Assembly (NCBI RefSeq): GCF_039969785.1
Contig: NZ_JBDVNC010000018.1
Location: 124,001-188,000, forward strand
DNA: 64,000 nucleotides
Reading direction: 5' to 3'
Source: Shimia sp039969785
GTDB taxonomy: Bacteria; Pseudomonadota; Alphaproteobacteria; Rhodobacterales; Rhodobacteraceae
Part shown: positions 1-8,084 of the stretch, in pieces
Numbering within the stretch: position 1 is the first letter of the stretch
How the letters are laid out: each line of letters begins with the position of its first letter
Made by a program: the position numbers and the translations under genes
The notes under the pieces: model-generated
Databases searched by the model: none
Seen by the model: only the letters and a program-made list of their open reading frames with translations
What the model was told of the DNA's origin: nothing

Positions 1-530
1 TAGCCAACGGTGTCAGGGATGTTGATCGTGGTCGCCCCGGCCTTGATGGCGATCTCAACTACGCGGCACAGGTAATCCCATTCCGTGCGGGTGGCATCCA
101 TTGGCGACCATTGCACGTTTTCGCACAGGTTGCGCGCGTGGGTCACAGTTTCGTGGATTTTGTCGGCCATCTCGTCCATGGTCAGGTTCGGAATGGCGCG
201 GTGCAGCTCGGACGTGCCGATAAAGGTGTGAATGCGGTTTTGTTCGGCGTGTTTCACAGCCTCCCAACAGCGGTCGATATCCGCGAAGTTGGCCCGGGCC
301 AGCCCGCAGATGCGACTGTTGCTGGCGTTCTTCGCAATTTCGCTGACGGCGCGAAAATCGCCCTCTGACGCGATTGGAAAACCGGCTTCGATGATGTCCA
401 CGCCCATCTCGTCCAGCATACCGGCGATCTCAAGTTTTTCGTCATGGGTCATGGTGGCGCCGGGGCTTTGTTCGCCGTCGCGCAGGGTCGTGTCAAATAT
501 GACAACGCGGTCAGATGTCTTGTCAGTCAT
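1..530 (-). CDS. leuA: 2-isopropylmalate synthase, 5' part (runs off the window)
   Basis: This enzyme condenses acetyl-CoA with 2-oxoisovalerate in the first committed step of leucine synthesis. Only about 176 N-terminal residues are visible, because the gene runs off the left edge. The catalytic motif FDTTLRDGEQSPGA lies at residues 12-25 (the Asp of RDGEQ is a metal ligand), followed by the DIIEAGFP and CGLARA segments of the DRE-TIM barrel. The start at 530 leaves 80 bases to a Leu-rich leader ORF at 611-700, pointing to control by leucine supply. The C-terminal leucine-binding domain lies outside the window. The assignment is secure; homocitrate synthase is the only close relative and lacks this leader context. 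Confidence 0.95.
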   Translation of the reverse strand, partial: MTDKTSDRVVIFDTTLRDGEQSPGATMTHDEKLEIAGMLDEMGVDIIEAGFPIASEGDFRAVSEIAKNASNSRICGLARANFADIDRCWEAVKHAEQNRIHTFIGTSELHRAIPNLTMDEMADKIHETVTHARNLCENVQWSPMDATRTEWDYLCRVVEIAIKAGATTINIPDTVG

Positions 531-578
531 GTCGGATCTCTTTCAGTGTTCTCCAGAAGCCAGGGCGCGAAACGGCAT

Positions 579-617
579 CCTCTGAGCGGTCGCGCCAAAG
601 AACGGCACGCTCAGAGG
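579..617 (-). promoter_or_regulatory. leu attenuator stem candidate
   Basis: A perfect 10-bp inverted repeat (cctctgagcg at 579-588, cgctcagagg at 608-617) with a 19-base loop lies between the leader ORF and leuA and overlaps the leader stop codon. A competing stem can form between GGCGCG in the loop and CGCGCC near 563-570. No U-tract follows either stem, so whether control is by termination or by masking leuA translation cannot be decided from the sequence. Confidence 0.5.
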
Positions 618-700
618 CGGGCTAGGAGAAGCAGGAGGCCAGCCGGAATCGCCGCGCAGGTGCACGTAGCTTTGGGGGCGATATGGGGCCAATTGGTCAT
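611..700 (-). CDS. leu operon leader peptide (29 aa)
   Basis: A short ORF upstream of leuA on the same strand encodes 29 residues ending GLLLLLARL. Six of the last eight residues are Leu, spelled CTC, CTG, CTT, CTC, CTA and CTC, including rarer codons. This is the hallmark of a transcription-attenuation leader, in which ribosome stalling at Leu codons chooses the downstream RNA fold. The stop codon lies inside the inverted repeat at 579-617. There is no good ribosome-binding site, but a TTATAA -10-like box at 710-715 would put the transcript start within a few bases of the ATG, so translation may be near-leaderless. That start is inferred, not measured. Confidence 0.75.
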   Translation of the reverse strand: MTNWPHIAPKATCTCAAIPAGLLLLLARL

Positions 701-768
701 GTCACCAGTTTATAAGCGCTGGAGCGCGAAGATAAAGACAAAAAGTGACGGGCGGGATATTGAAATTT

Positions 769-792
769 TAATTAGTGAGTGATAACTAATTA
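769..792. promoter_or_regulatory. candidate TetR operator (8-bp arms, 8-bp spacer)
   Basis: TAATTAGT at 769-776 and its exact reverse complement ACTAATTA at 785-792 form a palindrome just ahead of the cytochrome/TetR gene pair, in a short AT-rich block that stands out from its surroundings. A 24-bp palindrome beside a TetR gene is the usual arrangement for autoregulation. It also lies between leuA and the cytochrome gene, so an effect on leuA cannot be excluded. Binding is inferred. Confidence 0.5.
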
Positions 793-825
793 CCCGACAC
801 GCGCATCTGATAAGGAGACATGGGT

Positions 826-1311
826 ATGGATATGGCAGGCAAAGCAGGCTGGGCTGTTGCAGGCGTCCTTGCGGCGGCGTTGGGGCTTAGTGGATATGTG
901 TTTGTCGTGGGGGGCAATACAGTGCCTTACGAAGACGGGCGCACGGTGATCCTTTTGACCAAGGATGAACGCAATCTGGTGCTTGGGGAAATGCGTGGTC
1001 TGTTAGAGGCGGTTCAAGGTATTACGCAGGCCGCTGTGGCTGGCGATATGGACGAAGTTGCCGCGCAGGCGAGCGCCGTGGGCATGGCAGCTGCAGATGG
1101 CGAAAGCCCGGCGCTGATGGCCAAGCTGCCACTGGACTTCATGACCTTGGGGCTTGGGGCACACCGTTCAATGGATGCTTTGGCCGAATTGGCAGGAACT
1201 ACTGACGATCCGCTGGTTATTCTGGGGGCGATGGGGGATGCTATGGATGCCTGCACCGGGTGCCACGCCGGATATCGGCTTGGTGTGGAAGGCATAGACG
1301 GAGGCAGCTAA
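826..1311 (+). CDS. membrane-anchored c'-type (class II) cytochrome
   Basis: A 161-residue protein with an N-terminal hydrophobic segment (about residues 7-28, signal anchor or signal peptide) and a single haem-binding CTGCH motif near the C-terminus. C-terminal haem attachment after a helical body is typical of class II cytochromes (cytochrome c' and c556), which bind haem in the periplasm and act in electron transfer or NO binding. I place the start at 826 because AAGGAG at 812-817 is 8 bases from that ATG but only 2 from the ATG at 820. The TetR gene follows after 3 bases, so the two are probably co-transcribed. The redox partner is unknown. Confidence 0.7.
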   Translation: MDMAGKAGWAVAGVLAAALGLSGYVFVVGGNTVPYEDGRTVILLTKDERNLVLGEMRGLLEAVQGITQAAVAGDMDEVAAQASAVGMAAADGESPALMAKLPLDFMTLGLGAHRSMDALAELAGTTDDPLVILGAMGDAMDACTGCHAGYRLGVEGIDGGS

Positions 1312-1314
1312 AGC

Positions 1315-1920
1315 TTGGCCAGAGAACGCAAAAGCGCAGAAGACCGCAAGGCCGAGATCGTGCAGATCGCCATCCAGCTGGCCGGAGAACTGGGCCCGGA
1401 CCGGGTCACAACGCAGGCGCTGGCCGACGCGGTCGGGTTGAGCCAGCCTGCAATATTTCGGCATTTCCCGACCAAGCCGGATATCTGGCTGGCAGTGGGG
1501 CAAACCATAGCCAGGCGCATGGAGATGCAGGCCGCACCCGAGCCGGGAAATGATCCGCTTGCCGTGCTTGAGGCGCTGGTGGCGCGCTATCTTGGGCAGA
1601 TCATGCAAACGCCCGCAATTCCGGCGATCCTGTTTTCGCGCGAGCTGCACGTGGAAAACGAGGCGCTGCGGCGCCATTTTGAAACCGTGATGACAGGCCG
1701 GCGCAAGATGTTCGAAGCCCTGATCCGTGAGGCACAATCGCAAGGACAGGTGGAAGAGGGCTCCGATAAGGCTGCTGATCTGGCGGCGCTGGTGCTGGCC
1801 AGCATTCAGGGGCTGGCAATGCGCTGGTCACTCGAAGCGCGTGGATTTGATCTTGAAGCAGAAGGTCGCCGGTTGATCGGGCAACTGATCCGGGGCTGTG
1901 CGGGACCTGTGGTCAGATGA
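1315..1920 (+). CDS. TetR-family transcriptional regulator
   Basis: This 201-residue protein has an N-terminal TetR helix-turn-helix (residues about 10-56, with the typical GLSQPAIFRHFPTKPD segment) and a helical ligand-binding C-terminal domain. It starts at TTG 1315, supported by GGAGGC at 1300-1305, which overlaps the end of the cytochrome gene, so the two genes form an operon. It most likely represses its own operon through the palindrome at 769-792. The ligand cannot be predicted; co-transcription with a periplasmic cytochrome hints at a redox or membrane-stress signal. Confidence 0.85.
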   Translation: MARERKSAEDRKAEIVQIAIQLAGELGPDRVTTQALADAVGLSQPAIFRHFPTKPDIWLAVGQTIARRMEMQAAPEPGNDPLAVLEALVARYLGQIMQTPAIPAILFSRELHVENEALRRHFETVMTGRRKMFEALIREAQSQGQVEEGSDKAADLAALVLASIQGLAMRWSLEARGFDLEAEGRRLIGQLIRGCAGPVVR

Positions 1921-1947
1921 TCGGAGCAGTGCTTTAGAACGCGCCTG

Positions 1948-2187
1948 TTGGGCTCTCAGTTATGTTGTCCTGTTTGCCTAGGATTGATTCCGGGTCCTGT
2001 CGCCCCCGCGATTGCCGCCATTTGTCCGGGGCAGGACAACGTGGCGTTGGCCATCGCTGCCGCCGGTCTTCTGTTAATCCTGATAGCGATAACACCAGCC
2101 GTTGCCGGGCGTTTTTGCATGGGAAACGGCTGTGATCCTCTGGTGATTTATGGACTGGTCGCAAGGACGGTTTTTGCCCTTGCATAG
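1948..2187 (+). CDS. doubtful small membrane ORF
   Basis: This open frame would give 79 residues with one strong hydrophobic stretch (LALAIAAAGLLLILIAIT) and two Cys pairs. It starts at TTG with no clear ribosome-binding site and overlaps the 3' end of the convergent HExxH gene by 40 bases. Otherwise 1921-2147 holds no recognisable gene. I list it because it fills most of the gap, but chance is the simpler explanation. Confidence 0.15.
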   Translation: MGSQLCCPVCLGLIPGPVAPAIAAICPGQDNVALAIAAAGLLLILIAITPAVAGRFCMGNGCDPLVIYGLVARTVFALA

Positions 2188-3293
2188 GCAGCAAAAAGGG
2201 CCGGGCCGGAATGTTTGCTGCATGCGTAGAGGCTACCGCCTTGGGCCATGTGGCTTACATAGTCTTTTTGAGAAAGTGTCTGGAAGCGCTTGATGTCGAG
2301 CACGATGCCTGATCGGCAGGCAAATTGCTGATGTTCGGACCGGATCAGCGCGTTTTTCAGGGACGGAGGAGCGATAGAGGCCTCGAACGCAGTGCGGGCT
2401 GTGTTGGGCTTGGCACCTGGTATTTGTTGATCTTCATAGGCGGTGAACATTTCAAAAAGATTGATCACGCCGGTGCTGTGTTCCAGCACTGCGGCCACAA
2501 GATCAGAAGTGAGTTCAGCAGTTGTCAGGTCGATTTGACCGGCGTCAAGTTCGGCAAAATGATTATCCTGAAAATGCACCGCCTCGTGAATCAGGAAGAA
2601 ACGCAGCATCGCGGCCATATGGCTTTCGAAATAGGGGCCGGTCAACAAGATGCTTTCTGCGGAGTTGCGAAACATGGCCTTTGTTTTCTCAGGGGTCTCG
2701 GGATTATTGATTGTCTTTTCCAGAAAACCCCGGGAGCCTTCTTCCGCCCTTTGGCATTTTCTTTCGGCGCAATCTGCCTGAAGATCTGTCTGAATTGCCT
2801 CATGCGCGCGGCCCAGGCAGGTACGCCATGTGGTGCCGGGTCTGCGGCAGGTGGCAAGGTGCGAGACTGTAGCGCTTGGCTTGTTTTTGTTGATCCTGCT
2901 TGGCGCGCCGAATCCAATTTGGCCAATCTTGCTGGCCAGCGTGAGATAGCAACTGTCTTGCACAAAGGCGGCGTCGACATGAATTGTACCGGATCGGTCG
3001 ATTTGGGGGAAATAGCTGGGCGCGTGATCGTGGTATTTCAGCCGCAGGTCGGCGCGGCTGTCGGCAAATTGCGGCAGAGTCGTAACCTCGGTAAAGGTGC
3101 GTTCGAGTACGGCGCGCGTAACGTCCGGGGCGCATTGCGGCAGAACCTGATCGCGTACAAAGGCCTCTTCATCTTGTGCAATAGATTGCGAAGCCGTCAG
3201 GCATATGGCCAATGCAGCGCAGATTGCACCCAGCCTAGCGCGCAATGCGCGCGACATAGGAATTGCCAAAAATGTCTGTAAATACAATCTCAT
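2148..3293 (-). CDS. exported HExxH-motif protein, putative metallopeptidase
   Basis: About 381 residues with a long N-terminal signal sequence (hydrophobic core ICAALAICLTAS, cleavage near SIAQ) and a zincin-type HEAVH motif near residue 235, in a context of helix and acidic residues (FLIHEAVHFQDNHFAELDA). A downstream Glu in TTAELTSDL could be the third zinc ligand. I chose ATG 3293 because GAAGGG lies 7 bases upstream; ATG 3257 is an alternative with a shorter n-region but a weaker site. The start lies inside the upstream anchored-protein gene, so translation is probably coupled. The family is unrecognised and proteolytic activity is inferred only from the motif. Confidence 0.6.
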   Translation of the reverse strand: MRLYLQTFLAIPMSRALRARLGAICAALAICLTASQSIAQDEEAFVRDQVLPQCAPDVTRAVLERTFTEVTTLPQFADSRADLRLKYHDHAPSYFPQIDRSGTIHVDAAFVQDSCYLTLASKIGQIGFGAPSRINKNKPSATVSHLATCRRPGTTWRTCLGRAHEAIQTDLQADCAERKCQRAEEGSRGFLEKTINNPETPEKTKAMFRNSAESILLTGPYFESHMAAMLRFFLIHEAVHFQDNHFAELDAGQIDLTTAELTSDLVAAVLEHSTGVINLFEMFTAYEDQQIPGAKPNTARTAFEASIAPPSLKNALIRSEHQQFACRSGIVLDIKRFQTLSQKDYVSHMAQGGSLYACSKHSGPALFAAYARAKTVLATSP

Positions 3294-3762
3294 CAAATTG
3301 CCCTTCAATTCCGTCATGACGCAAAGTGAACCGGTCACGCCCGCCGCTTTCAATCGCCTGCAGGACGGGCAGAACCACCACGACGCGATTGTTCAGACGA
3401 CGTAGGCGCACCCGTGTGTTTTGGCCGCCAAGCGAATAGACGGCGGTGGTTTCAGGGGCGGCGTTCAGCGTTTCGGTGGTGCTCTCTGGTATCTCGGCGA
3501 GGGCCAGAAGGTCGGGCGATGTGAAGGTGGGCATTGTGGGCGACACAAGGCGGACTTCGATCAGATCGAGGGGTTCGCTCGATGTGTTGCGCACAAAGAT
3601 GTCATACCCGCTGTCGGCCGTCGTGGCCCGGATTTTGACGGTGTCCTGAGACAGAGTTGGGTTCGTCAAATAGGTTACTGCAATCGGCAGGGCCGCGCTG
3701 ACCGCTGCCGCCGCAATACCGCCCGCGATCAGAAATTTATAGGCGCCCTTCAGGCTTGCCAT
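3235..3762 (-). CDS. membrane-anchored protein of unknown function
   Basis: A 175-residue protein with a basic N-terminus and one transmembrane segment (about residues 9-33, AGGIAAAAVSAALPIAVTYL), followed by a beta-rich domain likely in the periplasm (VKIRATTADSGYDIFVRNTS and similar strands). The start at 3762 is supported by GGAAGG 7 bases upstream. It lies 29 bases after the MORN gene and overlaps the next gene's start, so the three minus-strand genes look like one transcript. I do not recognise the family. Confidence 0.6.
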   Translation of the reverse strand: MASLKGAYKFLIAGGIAAAAVSAALPIAVTYLTNPTLSQDTVKIRATTADSGYDIFVRNTSSEPLDLIEVRLVSPTMPTFTSPDLLALAEIPESTTETLNAAPETTAVYSLGGQNTRVRLRRLNNRVVVVLPVLQAIESGGRDRFTLRHDGIEGQFDEIVFTDIFGNSYVARIAR

Positions 3763-3791
3763 GTACGATCCTTCCGACCGATGTATGTGCC

Positions 3792-5177
3792 CTAGTTCTT
3801 GAGTGCACCATTGTCCCAGTCGCCGCTGGCCTCTTCGCCGCTGGCATAACGCATGGTGCCTTCGCCCTGACGCTTGCCTGCCTTGAACGTACCCTCGTAA
3901 ATGTCGCCATTGGCATAGGTGGCTACACCAACGCCGTTGATCTCGCCATTGTTCCATTCGCCGGAATACTTAAAGCCATCCGGCATCACGATCTCGCCAA
4001 CGCCGTGGCGCTGGCCCTGGGCAAACTGGCCCGAATAGATCGTTCCATCGGCATAAGTTGCTTTGCCCATGCCGTGACGCTGGCCGTCGGCCCATTCCCC
4101 TTCGTAGCGATAGCCATCCGAATAGGTCATCACCCCGTGACCGTGATTGCGCGCGTTGGCGAATTCGCCCTCATAGATCAGCCCGTTGGCATAGCTTGCT
4201 TTGCCGACGCCGTCGATCACGCCGATTTTCCAGTCACCTTCATAGGTCGAGCCGTCATTATAGGTGATCAGCCCCTGACCATCGGCCAGATCATCCTTGA
4301 ACTGTCCGACATAGATCGAGCCGTCAGGATAAGTGACCTGACCATTGCCTTCGATATGACCGTCGACCCAGTTGCCGGAATATTTGTATCCATCCGCCCC
4401 GACAAAATTGCCCTCGCCATGGCGTTGATCCGCTTCGAAATTGCCCTCATAGGCGTCGCCATTGGCATAGGTCACACGCCCGGTGCCCTGACGCTGACCG
4501 CCGACAAGCTGGCCGACATAGATGTCGCCATTGGGTTGGGTCAGTGTGCCTTCGCCTTCGATCTGACCACCCGCCCATGTGCCGGAATAGATCAGCCCGT
4601 CGGGCATGGTCAGCGTGCCGTCGCCTTCGCGCTCACCCGCCACAATCTGACCGTCATAGATGGTGCCGTCGGCATAGGTGATCTTGCCCAGACCCTCTTT
4701 GACGCCGTTCAGCCAGTCGCCTTCATAGCGATAGCCGCCGGGGCTGAGCATGACGCCTTTGCCGTGATGCATCGCGTTCTGAAAGCCGCCTTCATAGCGC
4801 ACACCATTGGCGTAGATCGCAACACCGGTTCCGGTGATTTTGCCCTCGGCCCATTCGCCTTCATAGGTGCCGCCATCGGTGAAGGTGATCTTGCCAAAGC
4901 CATGCGGTTTGCCTTTGGCAAATTCGCCTTCAAATACCGAGCCATTGGGAAAGCGCGCCATGCCTTTGCCCTTGATCTCGCCATCGGTCCAGGCACCGGT
5001 ATATTCGTATCCGTTGGGCAGCCGATATGTTCCCTCGCCGTGCTGAAGCCCGCCCTTGAACGTCCCTTCGTACACGCCGCCATCGTCATACTGCTTGGTC
5101 AGGACCTGACTGTCCTGTGCTGCGAGCGGCGCCGCTGCAACAAGGATGGCCAGGGTAAGTGCCTGAGTTCTGCTCAT
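3792..5177 (-). CDS. exported MORN-repeat protein (about 18-19 repeats)
   Basis: About 461 residues: a signal peptide (MSRTQALTLAILVAAAPLAAQ) followed almost entirely by 23-residue MORN repeats of the pattern NG-x-x-YEG-x-W-x-x-G-x-x-x-G-x-G-x-x-x-Y. I count 18 good repeats and one degenerate C-terminal copy (ASGEEASGDW). MORN repeats build an elongated beta-scaffold that binds lipid or protein partners. ATG 5177 gives the cleaner signal peptide and has GGGGAT upstream; ATG 5192 would add five residues. It heads a three-gene unit with the anchored and HExxH proteins. The regular codon pattern keeps an antisense frame open for over 500 codons, which is not a gene. Confidence 0.85.
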   Translation of the reverse strand: MSRTQALTLAILVAAAPLAAQDSQVLTKQYDDGGVYEGTFKGGLQHGEGTYRLPNGYEYTGAWTDGEIKGKGMARFPNGSVFEGEFAKGKPHGFGKITFTDGGTYEGEWAEGKITGTGVAIYANGVRYEGGFQNAMHHGKGVMLSPGGYRYEGDWLNGVKEGLGKITYADGTIYDGQIVAGEREGDGTLTMPDGLIYSGTWAGGQIEGEGTLTQPNGDIYVGQLVGGQRQGTGRVTYANGDAYEGNFEADQRHGEGNFVGADGYKYSGNWVDGHIEGNGQVTYPDGSIYVGQFKDDLADGQGLITYNDGSTYEGDWKIGVIDGVGKASYANGLIYEGEFANARNHGHGVMTYSDGYRYEGEWADGQRHGMGKATYADGTIYSGQFAQGQRHGVGEIVMPDGFKYSGEWNNGEINGVGVATYANGDIYEGTFKAGKRQGEGTMRYASGEEASGDWDNGALKN

Positions 5178-5332
5178 GTTTTTGATCCCCATGGGTTCGC
5201 CCCGCCGTTTTACGGCTTTTGCGAAATTCTAAGGCAAGGAGAAACCTGGGGCAACGGGTTTTGCAGTTTTACGCTTTTCCCTGCCGTGGGTTCTGCTAAA
5301 TCTGCCTGTAAGCGATGCGACAGGAGGCCAAT

Positions 5333-6991
5333 ATGGCTGACACTTTCCGCCTGACAATGGCACAAGCCAACCCGACCATGGGCGACCTGAACGGCAATGC
5401 CGCCAAAGTGCGCGCCATCTGGGCAGAGGCCAAGGCCGCCGGATCTGACCTTGTGGCGTTTCCCGAGATGTTCATCGTTGGCTACAACGCGCAGGACCTG
5501 ATCAAGAAACCAGCGCTGCAGCGCGCCGCAATGGATGTGATCGCGCAGCTGGCGGTGGAGTGTGCAGATGGTCCAACGGTCGCCGTGGGCGGGCCGTATG
5601 TCGATGGCGACCGTTTGTACAACGCCTATTTTGTGCTGAGAGATGGCAAGGTGGTGCATCGCCATCTGAAGCATCATTTGCCCAATTACACAGTTTTTGA
5701 CGAAGAAAGGCTGTTTGATCATGGCCCGCTGGGCGGTCCTTATGACGTCAATGGTGTGCGCATCGGGTCGCCGATCTGTGAGGATGCGTGGTTTGAGGAT
5801 GTGTCCGAGACACTGGAAGAAACCGGCGCGGAAATCCTCGTCGTGCCCAATGGGTCGCCTTATTACCGGGACAAGTTTGATCGCCGCATGAGCCATATGG
5901 TGGCCCGTGTGGTCGAAACCGGATTGCCGCTGGTCTATCTCAATATGGTGGGTGGTCAGGATGATCAGGTGTTCGACGGGGGCTCTTTTGTGCTGAACCC
6001 GGGCGGCGAGCTGGCCATGCAATTGCCGGTTTTTGACGAGGTCGTGGCGCATGTGGAATTCACCCGCACGGATCGTGGCTGGCGGTGTGGTGACGGTGAC
6101 AAGGCTATTTTGCCCGCCGGAGAAGAGCAGGATTATCGCGTCTGCGTCGAGGCGCTGCGCGACTATATGGGTAAAACTGGATTCAAAAAGGTTCTGCTGG
6201 GCCTGTCGGGCGGCATTGATTCGGCGTTGGTGGCCACCATTGCCGTAGACGCGCTGGGCGCGGAAAACGTGCGCTGCGTGATGCTGCCGTCTGAATACAC
6301 CTCGCAAGGCTCGCTGGATGACGCCAAAGACATCGCGGAACGGTTGGGATGCCGATACGATTTTGTGCCGATCCGCGAAGGGCGCGACGCCATCACCAAT
6401 ACGCTGGCCCCGTTGTTCGAAGGGTTAGAGTCCGGGTTGGCCGAGGAAAACATCCAGTCGCGCCTGCGTGGACTATTGTTGATGGCGATGTCCAATAAAT
6501 TTGGCGAAATGCTGCTGACCACAGGCAATAAATCCGAGGTCGCGGTGGGCTATGCCACGATCTATGGTGACATGGCGGGCGGGTACAATCCGATCAAGGA
6601 CATGTACAAGACCCGCGTGTTTGAAACCTCTCGCTGGCGCAACGAGGTGCATCGCGACTGGATGATGGGGCCTGCGGGCGAAGTTATCCCGGTACCGATC
6701 ATCGAAAAGCCACCCTCTGCCGAGTTGCGCCCGGATCAGAAAGACGAAGACAGCCTGCCGCCCTACGACGTGCTGGATGCGATTCTGCTGATGTTGGTGG
6801 ATGAGGAAAAATCCGTTGCCGAGATTGTCGCGGCAGGGTTTGACCGGGAAATCGTCAAACGGGTGGAATCGCTGGTGTATATCAGCGAATACAAACGCTT
6901 TCAGTCAGCGCCCGGTGCGCGGCTGAGCAAAAAGGCGTTCTGGTTGGACCGGCGTTATCCGATTGTGAACCGGTTCCGCGATCCGAGCTGA
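5333..6991 (+). CDS. nadE: glutamine-dependent NAD+ synthetase
   Basis: This enzyme converts nicotinate adenine dinucleotide to NAD+ with ATP, using ammonia released from glutamine. The 552-residue protein has an N-terminal nitrilase-type amidotransferase domain with a Glu-Lys-Cys triad at about residues 44 (FPEMF), 112 (HLKHH) and 147 (SPICEDAWF). The C-terminal synthetase domain carries the PP-loop LGLSGGIDSALV near residues 291-302 and the GNKSEVAVGY motif. AGGAGG at 5322-5327 fixes the start at 5333. It stands alone, divergent from the MORN gene. The two-domain form matches the usual glutamine-dependent type. Confidence 0.95.
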   Translation: MADTFRLTMAQANPTMGDLNGNAAKVRAIWAEAKAAGSDLVAFPEMFIVGYNAQDLIKKPALQRAAMDVIAQLAVECADGPTVAVGGPYVDGDRLYNAYFVLRDGKVVHRHLKHHLPNYTVFDEERLFDHGPLGGPYDVNGVRIGSPICEDAWFEDVSETLEETGAEILVVPNGSPYYRDKFDRRMSHMVARVVETGLPLVYLNMVGGQDDQVFDGGSFVLNPGGELAMQLPVFDEVVAHVEFTRTDRGWRCGDGDKAILPAGEEQDYRVCVEALRDYMGKTGFKKVLLGLSGGIDSALVATIAVDALGAENVRCVMLPSEYTSQGSLDDAKDIAERLGCRYDFVPIREGRDAITNTLAPLFEGLESGLAEENIQSRLRGLLLMAMSNKFGEMLLTTGNKSEVAVGYATIYGDMAGGYNPIKDMYKTRVFETSRWRNEVHRDWMMGPAGEVIPVPIIEKPPSAELRPDQKDEDSLPPYDVLDAILLMLVDEEKSVAEIVAAGFDREIVKRVESLVYISEYKRFQSAPGARLSKKAFWLDRRYPIVNRFRDPS

Positions 6992-6992
6992 G

Positions 6993-7016
6993 GCAGACGC
7001 CTTGTTGGACGTCTGC
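6993..7016. terminator. hairpin after nadE
   Basis: GCAGACG at 6993-6999 pairs with CGTCTGC at 7010-7016 directly after the nadE stop codon, between two convergent genes. There is no U-tract, so it may be an mRNA-end structure rather than a true intrinsic terminator. Confidence 0.4.
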
Positions 7017-7053
7017 GCGACCGAGAGACGGCGTCGGGTGCAAAACCGGGAGG

Positions 7054-8001
7054 TTAAATCTCGGTGACGTCAATTTGTGGCATCATGTCCCTGACCATAT
7101 CCGGGTCGCAAAGACGGGTTGCCTCGGTTGTGACCGCTGATGCGGCGGTTGCTACGGCAAGGCGCAAACACTCGGGCGGTGCGTCATTTCTGGACAACGC
7201 ATAGGTGAATCCACCAACAAAGCTGTCGCCGGCGCCGACCGCGCTGACAACTTTGACCCGGGGTGACACCGCGTGCCAGCAGCCATCGGAGGTTGCCAGA
7301 ACGGACCCGTCCGGACCGCGCGACACCAGCACGTAGCGGGCAATGCCCCGGTCAACGAGGCTGCGGGCAAAGGCGGCCGTATCGGCGCGGCTCGGCAGGG
7401 CACGACCTGCCAGCCCTTCGGCTTCTTCTGCGTCCATGCGCAGAACATGCAGCGATTCGTGTGGGTCCTCGACCAGATTGGCCAGCGCAGGTCCAGACGT
7501 GTCGACCACAAGACGGGCGCGACGGTCCTGAACGTGGCCCGACAGGATTGCGGGAAAATTCTTGGCCACGCCCGGTGGCTGGCTGCCAGACAGCACAACC
7601 AGAGTTTCGCGCCCTGTTGCCTGATCAATGGTGTCCAGCGCACGGCGCAAATCGTTTTCGCTCCACGACGGGCCGGGCAGGACAAACCGGTATTGCCCGC
7701 CATCTGCTTCAGAGGTGACGGACAGGCTTTGACGGGTTTCGCCGGGGCCCTGAAAGCCCACGGTTGCGATGCCTTCCTGAGTCAGCAATTCCAACAGGCG
7801 CGCGCCGTTATTTCCGCCGATCGCAACCAGTGCTGCAGAGCGCCCGCCGAGCAGCTTGATCGCGCGGCTGACATTGATGCCACCGCCGCCGGGGTCAAAT
7901 GCAGGGTCCGAACAGCGCAGTTTCAGGCCGGGCTCCAGCGCGCTGATCCCGGTCGCCAGATCCACGCATGGATTCAGTGTCACAGTCAGGATATCAGGCA
8001 T
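7054..8001 (-). CDS. PfkB-family sugar-phosphate kinase (phosphofructokinase-like)
   Basis: A 315-residue PfkB-family carbohydrate kinase. The N-terminus LTVTLNPCVDLA matches the substrate motif of the 1-phosphofructokinase / 6-phosphofructokinase-2 branch, the GGGGINVSRAIKLLGG motif follows near residue 40, and the ATP/catalytic motif SAVGAGDSFVGG lies toward the C-terminus with the catalytic Asp. It therefore probably phosphorylates fructose 1- or 6-phosphate or a tagatose phosphate. The start at 8001 removes 14 doubtful upstream codons and has GGGGAG about 10 bases ahead. There is no neighbouring PTS or sugar operon to fix the substrate. Confidence 0.8.
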   Translation of the reverse strand: MPDILTVTLNPCVDLATGISALEPGLKLRCSDPAFDPGGGGINVSRAIKLLGGRSAALVAIGGNNGARLLELLTQEGIATVGFQGPGETRQSLSVTSEADGGQYRFVLPGPSWSENDLRRALDTIDQATGRETLVVLSGSQPPGVAKNFPAILSGHVQDRRARLVVDTSGPALANLVEDPHESLHVLRMDAEEAEGLAGRALPSRADTAAFARSLVDRGIARYVLVSRGPDGSVLATSDGCWHAVSPRVKVVSAVGAGDSFVGGFTYALSRNDAPPECLRLAVATAASAVTTEATRLCDPDMVRDMMPQIDVTEI

Positions 8002-8084
8002 GTCGCGGCTACTCCCCAGCAGATTCCGCTGCAGTATGGCCATCGCGGCGGGCAGGTCCAGCGCTTTCTGTTAGCGCTCACGGT

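Noticed and set aside
3756..5354. 532-codon plus-strand ORF antisense to the MORN gene
   Set aside because: It mirrors the repetitive MORN gene; the periodic third-position bias keeps the opposite frame open. The MORN pattern, signal peptide and ribosome-binding site are on the minus strand.
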